Below, piece after piece: positions 10,924-22,069 of a stretch of DNA of 64,000 nt; the first letter of the stretch is position 1; the number at the start of each line of letters is the position of its first letter. A program made the translations under genes and the position numbers. The stretch spans positions 44,846 to 108,845 of the forward strand of contig JASANC010000130.1 of assembly GCA_030248135.1 (NCBI GenBank), written 5' to 3'. The notes beneath the pieces were generated by a model that had not been told where the DNA came from, made no database searches, and saw only the letters and a list, made by a program, of their open reading frames with translations. The DNA comes from Theristus sp. LFF4_11 (taxonomy: Eukaryota; Nematoda; Chromadorea; Monhysterida; Xyalidae).

Positions 10924-13900
10924 ATGAACAACCTTACGAAAGCATTGCTGAATGCTTCACTGACTGCTCCGCCGTGCATGTACTGCATCCCAACGCATCA
11001 ACTGATTGTCTTCAGCAGCGCTTTCACGCTCATAGTTTTCATCGGAGTTTTGGGCAACTTTTTCGTGATCGGCGCAATTCTGACGAGTGAAAAAATGAAG
11101 AAATCGCCAATAAATGGGCTACTGATGAATTTAGCCGTTGCTGACGTTGGTAATTTGATTGCGGTCGTGCCTGACGTGGTGCTGGCTGTCGCTGACAAGG
11201 GATGGCTGCTGCCAGGGACGCTTTGCCCAACGATACGATACGCCGAAGTGATGTTCCTGTACAGCTCGTTGTTGTTGCAGGTATTTACCATCGGCTTTTT
11301 TTATAATCTTCACTCCGACAAACCGTAACAATTGGCATAACGTCTGACGTGACAAGTTAAGTATCCTTTGTCGTAACATGTGGAGTAACGTTTAACGTAA
11401 CATGAAACGTAGCAAGTTTGACGTAGCATGTGACGTAACACGTTGACGTAGCATGTGACGTAACACGTTTGACGTAGCATGTGACGTGACACGTTTGACG
11501 TAGCATGTGACGTGACACGTTTGACGTAGCATGTGACGTAACACGTTGACGTAGCATGCACGTAACACGTTGACGTAGCATGTGACGTAACACGTCTGAC
11601 GTAGCATGTCACGTAACACGTTTGACGTAGCAGGTGACGTGACACGTTTGACGTAGCATGTGACGTAACACGTTTGACGTAGCATGTGACGTAACACGTT
11701 TGGCGAAGCATGTGACGTAACACGTTTGACATAGCAGGTGACTGACACGTTTGACGTACGTAGCATATGACGCGACACGTTTGACGCAGCATGCGACGTT
11801 ACACTTTTGACGTAGCATGTGACGTAACAGGTTTGACGTAGCATATGATGTGTCACGTTTGACGTAGCATGTGACGTAACACGTTGACGTAGCATGTGAC
11901 GTAACACGTTGACGTAGCATGTGACGTAACACGTTTGACGTAGCATGTGACGTAACACGTTTGGCGTAGCATGTGACGTAACACGTTGACGTAGCATGTG
12001 ACGTAACACGTTGACGTAGCATGTGACGTAACACGTTGACGTAGCATGTGACGTAACACGTTGACGTAGCATGTGACGTAACACGTTGACGTAGCATGTG
12101 ACGTAACACGTTGACGTAGCATGTGACCTAACACGTTTGACGTAGCATGTGACGTAACACGTTGACGTAGCATGTGACGTAACACGTTGAAGTAGCATGT
12201 GACGTAACACGTTGACGTAGCATGTGACGTAACACGTTGACGTAGCATGTGACGTAACACGTTGACGTAGCATGTGACGTAACACGTTGACGTAGCATGT
12301 GACGTAACACGTGCGATGTTCTGCTTTGGTGTGTGTGAATGGCTCACTGGACTGCCAACCGATCCGAGCTGCTGTGTGTGATGACCGGTGGACGACGTTG
12401 GGTTTTTTACTTTTACTTTACTTTTACTCAATTAAAACGACTTCACTTTTATTAAAACGACGACGAAAGATGATAGAAATACAGAGGGACAAAATGGCAC
12501 GAACGGCACATGCTGAACTCATAAAACACAGCACTTTTATAATGTACAAGAACGAACCAAGGAAAAATAGTTGAACAAAGATATAAGAAAACTGTTGAGC
12601 ATCTAGGAAAAAAGTAGATGAGCATTGGAAGTCAAGCGCTTTGTCAGAAGCAGCTCACCGTAAACCCGGCTTTGTGTGAGAGTGCAGACACGAAGGCTAA
12701 AGTAGGACATTACAGCACCCTACTCCCCCATACGGAGCGCCCTCGCGACGTCACTCTCCATACGCAGCCGAGTGTCTGGTGCACTGCCTGTCCTGGGCAC
12801 CTGCTTCCACTCATTTCAAAACTCCTAAATGCTCCAACTCAAACGGAAAACCGAAATTGAATCACTTGGAACTCTAGCGAAACTTCAAAAGCTACAAGCA
12901 AAAAAAGAAAGCAAAGATCAACAATTATCAAATTCGAAAACCTGAAGTGCCAAAACTGAAAAACCTAAAAGCTATCCTGACAAACAAAACAAAACTAAAA
13001 CTAAACTGTCACAATGATTAGAGATTGTGATCACGCACGGCAGTCGAAATGCGTCGAAAAACCCCAAAGAAAAACCGCCAAAACTAAAATAGAAGAAAAA
13101 ACATTAAAACAGTTCACCCTCTCCCCACACTGAAAACGGGGGTAAAACAAAACAAAAAAACTATTACAATAAACTGTTACAAATCAGCAGAAGAGTATGG
13201 CGCAACCTGCACTCTACGTCGCAGTTTACTGGAGACTTTCAAATCAAAGAACCGTGGCTAAACAATAAAACTTCTACTGCGCTTCACTGCGCCACAACCA
13301 AACTTCTCCTCGCAGCCTTCTTCAGCAACACCACCACAGCCAATCACGTTTTTGATCACGGAGGCCGTCCTCCGTTCGGTTTGAGTCTCGGAGACCGAAA
13401 TAACTCCGAATCGGTTTGAGTCACGGAGACCGAAAAAAACTCCGACCAACCAATTTCCGCTGCGGCGTTTCGGCTTTCTCGAAAGCTGCCCTCGGCGAAA
13501 CCCGGCCGTGCCATAGATCGACGCCGTCTCAGCTCGCATGCCGCCACAACTCCAGCCACCGCGTCTCCGTTCCATGCGACGTTCTGCCAGCCACTGGTGC
13601 GCCCGCCATTCCGCTGATCTGCCTCGGCGACACTCGACGACGCATGAAGACGCGCAGCACGCCACCGCCTCTCGTCGATGCTGACCCTCCATGGCCTTTC
13701 TGCACTGACCCTCCATGGTCTCGGTGCACGCGACGTCGCCACCCAGCATTGTCTCGGCGGGACCTCCACTGAAATGGACCTCCTTTGGTGTGATGGTCAC
13801 TCTGGACTGCCAACCGATCCGAGCTGCTGTGTGTGATGACCGGTGGACGACGTTGGGTTTTTTACTTTTACTTTACTTTTACTCAATTAAAACGACTTCA

Positions 13901-15865
13901 CTTTTATTAAAACGACGACGAAAGATGATAGAAATACAGAGGGACAAAATGGCACGAACGGCACATGCTGAACTCATAAAACACAGCACTTTTATAATGT
14001 ACAAGAACGAACCAAGGAAAAATAGTTGAACAAAGATATAAGAAAACTGTTGAGCATCTAGGAAAAAAGTAGATGAGCATTGGAAGTCAAGCGCTTTGTC
14101 AGAAGCAGCTCACCGTAAACCCGGCTTTGTGTGAGAGTGCAGACACGAAGGCTAAAGTAGGACATTACACACGTTGACGTAGCATGTCACGTAACACGTT
14201 GACGTAGCATGTGACGTAACACGTTTGACGTAGCATGTGACGTAACACGTTGACGTAGCATGTCACGTAATACGTTGACGTAGCATGTGACGTAACACGT
14301 TTGACGTAGCATGTGACGTAACACGTTTGACGTAGCATGTGACGTAACACGTTGACGTAGCATGTGACGTAACACGTTTGACGTAGCATGTGACGTAACA
14401 CGTTTGACGTATGTAGCATGTGACGTAACACGTTGACGTAGCATGTGACGTAACACGTTGACGTAGCATGTGACGTAACACGTTGACGTAGCATGTCACG
14501 TAACACGTTGACGTAGCATGTGACGTAACACGTTTGACGTAGCATGTGACGTAACACGTTGACGTAGCATGTCACGTAATACGTTGACGTAGCATGTGAC
14601 GTAACACGTTTGACGTAGCATGTGACGTAACACGTTTGACGTAGCATGTGACGTAACACGTTGACGTAGCATGTGACGTAACACGTTGACGTAGCATGTG
14701 ACGTAACACGTTTGACGTAGCATGTGACGTAACATGTTTGGCGTAGCATGTGACGTAACACGATTGACATGACATGTGACGTAACATGTTTGACGTAGCG
14801 TGTGACGTAACACGTTTGACGTAGCATGTGACGTAACACGTTTGACGTAGCATGTGACGTAACACGTTTGACGTAGCCTGTGACGTAACACGTTGACGTA
14901 GCATGTGACGTAACACGTTTGACGTAGCATGTGACGTAACACGTTGACGTAGCATGTGACGTAACACGATTGACATGACATGTGACGTAACATGTTTGAC
15001 GTAGCGTGTGACGTAACACGTTTGACGTAGCATGTGACGTAACACGTTTGACGTAGCATGTGACGTAACACGTTTGACGTAGCATGTGACGTAACACGTT
15101 GACGTAGCATGTGACGTAACACGTTTGACGTAGCATTGACGCATATGTGGCACAACGTCACGTGACTATGGCATCATTGGGGCTCTGCTGTCTGGCAGAT
15201 TGTTGTTGATATGAAAAGTGCAGATTTACACCGAGATAACGCGGAGTGATGCGTGTACGTACACTTGTGTTTCTATAAATTACACAGCCATTCAAAGCGT
15301 ACACAGCATGCGTTGTACAAAGCGTACGTGCTTACAATAAAAATAGGAATGTTTCCCTCATGTGAATAAAAACTATCCGAATTTTACAGGTTCTGATCTG
15401 CATTGAGCGCTACTTAGCAATCTGTCGCCCTTTCCGAACGGTAAAACTGGATCGGCGTAATGCGTTTGCACTTTCGTCAATGATGTGGCTGTGTGCGATG
15501 ATGTTTGCATTGCCCTATGCGCTCTGCCAAACTGTGATCACAATCAGAAGCGGCTACTCAATGTGCAACTGGGACAGGCAGACATTGCCTGCAGACCAGT
15601 TGCTGCGATTCAAGGTAACCTGATTCGGATTGATCATACACCGAGCAATAATGAGAATGATTTTTTATCTTCACGATTTACCGAGATTTATTTTTTATCT
15701 TTCACATCTCTATGATATCTTTTTCACCATGTGTTGATTCTAAAATGAACCAAAGAAACATCAAATTTTAGATCAAGTTTTCAATAACTGCATTTCACAT
15801 TTCACACTGCATTCTGCCCTGTGCAAAATGCAGTGTCAAAAAATCCTCAAAAAAAACACGCTCCT

Positions 15866-15926
<61 letters not shown>

Positions 15927-17063
15927 AGAAGCAGACACCTGGTGGCCAGCGCATGTGATAGTGAAGCAGGTGACTGAGCTAATGCCGGTTTTTACGAGAG
16001 CAGATCTTCGAGTGCATGACCCTGTACGTGTTGCCGCTGGTGCTGTTCACGAGCCTGTACATGCGCACCGCAGCGCTGCTCTGGGGCAGTGGAGGCGTCA
16101 ACTCGTTGCACGGATCAACACAAATGGCTGAGTATGTGCTGAAGATGCGGCGTAACGTTGTGAGAATGTTGATCATCTGTCTGTCGATCTACTTTTTCTG
16201 CTATTCACCCATTCAGAGTGAGACTTTCGTTTGTTTATTTTATTATTCGAGAATGATTGAATTGAGCTGAGGGTTTGAAACTTTTGGATTTCTTCTCCGG
16301 CCCCATTCAGACTTAATGTCAGACATACCTACACTAGTGTATTTAATGGTTTTAAACGAATACTACATGTGTAGGTCCTGGAAAAAATCATTTGGCTGTT
16401 CATGGCACTGACATTTTCTCAGTTGTTCGATTATTCTTCTCAACTCACAAAAGTAAACTGCAAATGATGCCGGAACATGTGCTTGCAGCAATATTCCTGT
16501 GCGAGCAACTACTGAAGCTGCACATCAAGATCCCAATGTGGACGCGTCTGCTGTTCATCGCGTTGACCGTGTCCAACTCAGCCGCGAATCCGTTGGTCTA
16601 CATCATCTGCTGTCAACAGTTTCGCGATAAATTCCTGAACGTCTGTCGTAAGACACCATTCGTTCGGCGGTTCGTGCCCGCCGAGGACGAGGGTTTCATT
16701 GGCGAGTCGCTCAAGAAGCCGATGCCCGCTAAGATGGCCATTCGGACGCATTTGACGCTGGCGATGCGCATGGGCAACCCGGACGCTGTCGGCGTCACCA
16801 GGATCAAACCGGACGACTTCACCGGCGGCAAGCAGCGCAGCGCCACGGTGCCCGCGCGCCGCAGTCAAGGCCCGCGCGAGTCGCTGATCCCGCCGGAAGT
16901 GCACTTGCAAGCGCAACGCGTGCCGCCGGGCACTCAGCGCGCTCGCGTGGAGCCCAGCCAGAGTTCCACGTCGTCGCATCATGGACTGACGTTGATCGAG
17001 CTCTCCAGACTGCAGTTGGAGAGGCGAAAAGCGGCCTACGAAGCGTGCATTGAGGCGGTGTGA
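10924..17063 (+). CDS. Rhodopsin-class (class A) neuropeptide-type GPCR
   Basis: Four exons: 10924-11280, 15390-15614, 16004-16217, 16489-17063. All phases match and give 456 residues. The extracellular N-terminus has NLT and NAS glycosylation sequons. TM1 contains GVLGNFFVIG, TM2 NLAVAD and TM3 ends in ERY (E124-Y126). A CNW in extracellular loop 2 can pair with the TM3 Cys. TM6 reads LIICLSIYFFCYSP and TM7 NSAANPLVY (NPxxY at 300-304). The NSAANP spelling is common in peptide receptors of the orexin/allatotropin/TRH type, but the ligand cannot be named. The roughly 150-residue basic cytosolic tail is Arg- and Pro-rich with higher GC. Intron 1 (4.1 kb) carries two minisatellite blocks and an LTR-like element; intron 2 carries a tRNA gene. 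It converges on the EF-hand gene. Confidence 0.85.
11340..12311. repeat. Minisatellite block 1, 25/26-bp units
   Basis: About 36 tandem copies of a 25- or 26-bp unit made of GACGTAGCATGTGACG followed by TAACACGTT(T). The left 300 bp is degenerate and the right 450 bp nearly perfect. Each unit has two ACGT cores (TGACGTA and TGACGTAA), the core bound by CREB/ATF/PAR-type bZIP proteins. The array lies in GPCR intron 1. Open frames through it on the minus strand are a by-product of the repeat. Confidence 0.9.
12312..14169. mobile_element. Non-autonomous LTR-like element inserted in the minisatellite
   Basis: Two direct repeats of about 400 bp (12312-12714 and 13770-14169) flank a 1.05-kb interior. 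The last ~367 bp of the two repeats look identical by eye; the first ~35 bp are more diverged. The repeats start TG and end CA, and the whole is flanked by CACG on both sides. Removing the element and one CACG restores a perfect minisatellite junction (GTAACACGTTGACG). The interior has no gag or pol. It is A-rich on the left and GC-rich on the right, with a 180-codon minus-strand open frame (13258-13800) of no recognisable family. I see no convincing primer-binding site or polypurine tract, so this is TRIM-like by structure only. Confidence 0.65.
14170..15136. repeat. Minisatellite block 2, 25/26-bp units
   Basis: Continuation of the same array after the LTR-like insertion, about 38 units. 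It contains higher-order repetition: the variant CGATTGACATGACATGTGAC occurs near 14760 and again near 14965, each followed by the same series of units, which suggests a recent block duplication of about 200 bp. Confidence 0.9.
15860..15932 (-). tRNA. tRNA-Asn (GTT)
   Basis: Read on the minus strand, the acceptor stem is GCTTCTG paired with CAGGAGC (one G-T wobble). The D arm contains GGCGCAATCGGTTAGCGCG (A box). The anticodon stem TTCGG/CCGAA encloses CTGTTAA (anticodon GTT), and the T arm has GGTTCAAGCCC (B box). The length is 73 nt with no intron or encoded CCA. It lies within GPCR intron 2 (15615-16003), transcribed against the host gene. Confidence 0.93.
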
Positions 17064-17152
17064 CTTGGTGCTGACGTGATGTTACGTCTGTCACTTGCAC
17101 ACATGCTTGTAATGTTCTTGTGTTGCAAGTTCACTTTGCTAAAGGTTGTCCA

Positions 17153-17158
17153 AATAAA
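17153..17158 (+). terminator. Poly(A) signal of the GPCR gene
   Basis: AATAAA 90 bp after the GPCR stop codon. The opposing EF-hand gene has TTTATT (AATAAA on minus) at 17203-17208, so the two convergent 3' UTRs probably overlap or abut. Confidence 0.6.
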
Positions 17159-17554
17159 CGTTGTGAGTTTTTAGCTTAAAACGTAAGAAATCGCTTGTCG
17201 TTTTTATTAGAAGGTTCAAACGACCAGAAAAGCATAGTTTCAATCAAGTCCACTGTTGCATTTATCAAGTAAAAACACGCTGATTCCGCTATATTTGCGT
17301 TGCACCAGAAAACACGCAGGCTCACATACTGAACAGATTTAGTACGTGCAGTTTTCCAATTCATAAAATCAGCTCATCTGGACGTATCAGAATATTGTAC
17401 AATGCCCCTTTGTGTACCGTCCACTATTTGGAAAGACGATCCTTAGCCGTTCCGACGCGATTGTGGATTGATTCGGTTGGTATGATAAGTCCTAATCAAC
17501 TGATTGTACCTCAGTTAAATCATTGTTAATAGTAAATAAATATCAATGGAACAC

Positions 17555-18769
17555 TCAAGCTCCCTCAGCGTCCTCATCTTCCTCCTCTTCATCAATGATG
17601 TCATCGTTCACCTCATTCGGATCAAACTGATTGCTCACATCGCCAAACAAATAGTTGCCGCGCGACTTCGGATCCAACGAGTGAAAATACTCGTTCCATC
17701 GCTTGCAGAAATCCTCGTACGTGATTGAGTTCAGCGGGTTACCCTTAGAATCCTGAAGAAAGCTGATTTAAAAAAAGTTGAAACGTATTGCTTTGAAACT
17801 CTTTGAGCTGGTTACTTTTTTGCTAAGAATAATGACCACATGGAACTTGGAGGTGATACAAAATTATTAAAAAAAAAACTATTGTTTTGAATTTGAAAAT
17901 TGCGACCGACCATTGCAAACTTGTCGAACGCCCAAATGGCACGTTTGCGGTCGATACCATAGTAGCTCATGATGTGAATGTACTCAGACAGGTCAACAAC
18001 ACCGTCGCCTTGAATGCAGGCAAGTTCTCGTGATTTCACATCGGTTAAACAATGTAACCTGCATGTGACTGATCCAAAACTGACTGAAGCGCACCAGAGG
18101 AGTCAATCACTTGAAACATGTAGTCGAGGTACAGCTTCTCCCATTTGTGCTGTTCTGCAGTTTGTGTTGATGAGCCACCGGCACCAATTGTATTGAACCA
18201 CATTGTTTGCCATTCAGTCTGCACGAAAACACGAACGCAGCTTTTATTTAGTTTTTAAAGTGAAATTTTAGTTTTCGCAGACCATTGTGACCACATCGTC
18301 AGTGTTCCGGTCGGCGACCCGTCGAAGTTCCGTCCAGATTTTTTTCATCGATTCGCCGCCTTTCTTGTAGTCATCTGAATCCGCACCTCGGGTTTCCTTG
18401 ATTTTCTGGAGAAAATAACGCGACAAACCAATGTAGTACAACATTCGAAACAAAAGAATGTCAACAGATTAAAAAAGAGCTTGATTTAAATTGCTTTGCG
18501 AGATTTTATGTAAAAACAAAACCGCACCTCAAGCAAAAGTTCAAAATCTTCCCATTCCAATACAGCATCCTTGTTGATGTCTGAAAAATATTAAAATTCT
18601 TATATGACCATGATGTTCAGTAAAGTAAAATGGTTGGAATACAAAACTAAAACAAAACCGAACCGAAAAATGTTGCGAACACATACTCCCACTTGCGCCG
18701 CAAGAACGGGTCCAGCTTGTTCAACAGGTCCACCGAGCTGACCTTGCGACCCGACGGTACCTCAGCCAT
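17555..18769 (-). CDS. Calexcitin / sarcoplasmic-type EF-hand Ca2+-binding protein
   Basis: Six exons on minus: 18664-18769, 18528-18580, 18283-18405, 18095-18218, 17911-18008, 17555-17752. All phases match and give 233 residues. EF-hand 1 is D36-D47 (DINKDAVLEWED). The best EF-hand is D133-E144 (DSSGDGVVDLSE), with canonical ligands at positions 1, 3, 5, 7, 9 and 12. A final loop, DSKGNPLNSITYED, is degenerate. The C-terminus ends in an acidic tail (DDIIDEEEEDEDAEGA) not usual for the family. Spacing and the FFDINKD...WEDF signature match the calexcitin/sarcoplasmic calcium-binding group, cytosolic Ca2+ buffers or sensors of neurons and muscle. Exon 1 uses a weak donor (GTTCGG) fixed by phase; donors starting GTTCG recur in other genes of the window. 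Confidence 0.85.
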
Positions 18770-20650
18770 GATTTTTGAGTATTTGAAAATCTTGTGAAAT
18801 AAAAAGTATCATGTCAACTGTCGAAACTCGTACAGGAGACAATGACTGGTTGGTTCACGGGAGACACTACTCAAACTTTAGCAAATGGACCACACACCAA
18901 AAAGGACATGAGTCTGGAAGAAACTATAATAATAATTTTTCCAAAGGAGACGAGAGGAGAGACAGCAAGGTGCGATGAGAAGCAACAATGAATATGCCCA
19001 AAGAGAGGATCGCGCAACAGGCGATGTAAAATATTGCAACAAATACAAATGTAGAACACAAATGAAAACCCGAATGCCACTCCAACCCTACCAGCAGCTT
19101 TTCGCCGCTAGAACATTTATCAAAATTCGGTCAAAATACATGTACGGAACGGACGACTGAAATATGAAATTCTGAGAATAAATTCAGTTTGAAATTGGAT
19201 GGGTTGTAAAGTCAAAAACGGTACATACAAATGTGCGTGAAATTTTTTTCTATATCTTGAATCCTTCGTCAAATTTTGGTTTTCACAAAGCTGTTCCGGA
19301 AATAAAGTCATTGTCCACACCAGACATTTGGTAAAGTAACGCACTTTCGACCCTTGCTTCATATAAATTTGATTTTATAACAGCATTCCAACGTTTAGAA
19401 TTTTTATTGAAAAACATCGGTAAGACCGAATTGCTAACTATCAGAAGGCAGTACGTACTCCAAAATTCCGGTCATATGCAATAAATTTGAGTGGCCTTTT
19501 CGTGGCGTTTAGTTGTTTCGAAACTGTGCACAAAACCTCCGTTGAACCCAAATGGTGTAAAGTTCGTTCATCGCAACCAGGGTGGGCAATGCACAAAGTG
19601 CCACAATCATATTTTTGCGCCATTATTGCATAAAAACCAAAAAACGCCAGTTCAAGTTCTCGCACCATAACGTTACACACTTTTCATTTGCAAGTTTATG
19701 GGCGGCATTGCGCAAAGTGCACCGCAGTTGTGAGTGAGTGTGTCGCTGTTTGGTGTGGCAGAGACCGAAAAGACACTGGCACTTGCACCAGCGCCTGCGT
19801 CACCTGACAGTCGCTCTCATCGTTTCACTGGCGAACCCAAAAACAATCGTTTCATTATATTTCTTGCTTTCCTTTCACCCTCTGGAATAATGGGATGACA
19901 CGCAGGCAGCGAATTTTGGATGCTGGAAAAGAAATGAAGTTTGGCTGGTTGAAGACAGAACGTGACTTGCTCGTTTCACGATTTACAAAAGATATCGATT
20001 TGCATGAACATTTGGATGTCCTATAACATTATAACATTATGTGAGACCGAGGACACATTGTGGTTTTAAAACGATCGATGTGAGTTTCAATAAAAGTTTT
20101 CAAAAAGACCGATTTTATTTACCATAACTTTCCTTTTCCTTTTAACCCGATACATTGAAATGGCACCACTAACAGAACACACTGAAGTCACGGTGTTTTG
20201 GTGCGTTCTTTCAAACTATAAACTCCCCCAAAAACATGCCTACGTCGTGACTGCACGTCAAAGTTACGTGCAAAAATGCTGAGTACAGAAATGTTTTCGA
20301 GAAATTCTGAATATACTGTACACACCGTTATCTGTTTTGCATTGCATCCAAGGCCAACAAAATGTGCGGCCTGTGAACACGAAACAGGTCATTTTGCTTT
20401 TGCACACAGCAAAAAAAATGATATGATCGACACTACTGGAAAACATTGCCATAGTACCAACGAAGCAGCCAATGTGTAGTTATTTTGCAGCGGTGTGGTT
20501 GTACAGCAAGTTAAAATCGAACACAACGTTGGTTAGGTTAGACGCAAGAAGCACTCAATCTGATGTCACGATCGTATGCCTTTTTCTTTCGCTTTTTTGC
20601 TTTTGCTTTTGTTTTTTCGTTTTTCAAGCGTGCTTCAATAGATTTACCAA
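18770..20650. other. Intergenic DNA upstream of the EF-hand gene
   Basis: I see no exon, RNA gene or clear repeat boundary. Open frames are short and low-complexity. A GGTTAGGTTAGAC motif occurs near 20530 but is not an array. Confidence 0.4.
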
Positions 20651-20899
20651 TGTTGTTCAGGTATTGCAATTTCTGAGTTTGAGGTAATATAACGCCAAAC
20701 GGAACGGAACGACCGAACGGGTCTCAATCGCAATCAGCTTGAATTGAAAACTTGAAAAGGTATTAAAACGGCGGTGGGTTTTTTCGGCGGCGTCGGTATT
20801 TTCTCGGCCTCGTATTGCGTACCTAATATGCTGTGAAAACTCGTTTATGGCACCATTTTTGGAAAGTTCAACAAAACCTTTTTTTGGCATGACCTTGCC

Positions 20900-22000
20900 T
20901 TTTGAAATGTGGACCGTTTCACCGAATGATTTTAGGCTTGAACAACTTTTGGAATGAAGTTTTTGAGCGTCTCAAATCATGGCTTAACATTTCCGATGCA
21001 GCCAAAGTGACATTTCTTTCACTTCAAATTGTGAATTCTGAGCGTCCGAGCTGTGTCGTCTGATGCGGTCTGCAAGCGCTACTTTGTTTATTCGCTGTTT
21101 CGTCATAGTTGTTCCAGAGCCGAGGGGTTGGGGGGGGGCGATATAGATAGCTGGAGCAAATTTTCCAGATGGATAGCTGGAAAATTTTGGGGGGGGGGCA
21201 TGTGATTTTGGGGGGGGGTCAAAATTTTGAAATTTGATAGATAGATAGTTAAAACGCTAAAAAGCTAAAAAACAGCAAAATAATGCTAAAAATACACTAC
21301 GCGCATTTCACCTTAAATTAGCGAAATTTTCAAGAATTACATACGAGCAAAAATGGTCAATTTTGATCAAAAATTGACTCATTTTGTCTTCGAAGACAAA
21401 AATTTTCAGATAGATAGCCAGCTGAGAAATTTGTTTAGATAGATTATAGCGGAGCGGAAAAAACCTGTCTGATAGAGATAGATTCAAAAAATGTTTGGGG
21501 GCGGCCCCTCAGCCCCCCCCCCCCTAGAACAACTTAACTATGTGTTTCGTGTCGTGTCTTGACGTCCTCATCATAATTGATCGAATTATGAGGTTCAAAC
21601 CGCAAGAAAAGGCGTGATAACGGTTTGGATTTCGAAAAGAGGTAAATGAGGTCACCAAAACAAAATCTGGATTGTTCCTCCATTCTGAGTCATTGGGGTC
21701 GGGGAGGCGTTTGCACGTTGTGGTTCTTCTGACTCGCTTAGTGGTGTGTTTTGAGTCTTTGACCCTCAAAAACGCAACTAATTATCTCAAGTTCAAGTGA
21801 AAGAAAATTTGCCGGCTTGAATTTCGATCAATTATGATGACGACGCCACGACACGACACGAAACAGCAACCAGACAAAGTAGCGCTTGCAAACGGTGCAG
21901 CTCGGACGCTGCGAATTCAGATTGTGAGGCGAATTGTCACCTTATCTGCATCGGAAATGGTAAGCCAAGCATTGCGACGTTCAAGAACTTTATTTTAAAA
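20900..22000. mobile_element. Old inverted pair of family-D-like sequence, broken by a family C element
   Basis: The segment at 20930-21100 resembles the family D interior (around 37940-38090): TGAAGTTTTTGAGCGTC, ATTTCCGATGCAG and GCAAGCGCTAC. The segment at 21830-21990 carries the same motifs in reverse complement, so the whole is a large imperfect palindrome. The left arm is interrupted by the family C element at 21104-21542. No protein is encoded. The outer boundaries are approximate. Confidence 0.5.
21104..21542. mobile_element. Family C hAT-like MITE, copy 1 (8-bp TSD)
   Basis: Starts CATAGTTGTTCCAGAGCCG, ends ...AACAACTTAACTATG, and is flanked on both sides by TGTTTCGT (21096-21103 and 21543-21550). 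It carries GATAGATAGCTGG motifs near the ends, long G runs and a conserved AT-rich core. An exact 8-bp duplication is the mark of hAT transposition. Confidence 0.85.
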
Positions 22001-22069
22001 GTTAAAAGTTCTTCAACCCAAAAAAAATGTTGTACTTTTGAAAAATTGTGTTAAAAATGAGGTTTTCAG

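Noticed and set aside
13258..13800. 180-codon minus-strand frame in the LTR-like element
   Set aside because: GC-rich low-complexity composition, no family motif; mentioned only as part of the element.
11340..15136. Repeat array as a CRISPR
   Set aside because: Units are directly abutting 25/26-mers with no unique spacers, in a eukaryotic intron.
11310..15161. Several long minus-strand open frames (up to 323 codons) rich in Arg, His, Cys and Val
   Set aside because: They run through the 25/26-bp minisatellite and are open because the unit lacks stops in those phases; no protein family, and the array is intronic.
16578..17100. Long minus-strand frames opposite the GPCR tail
   Set aside because: Shadow of the GC-rich, Arg-rich coding exon 4.
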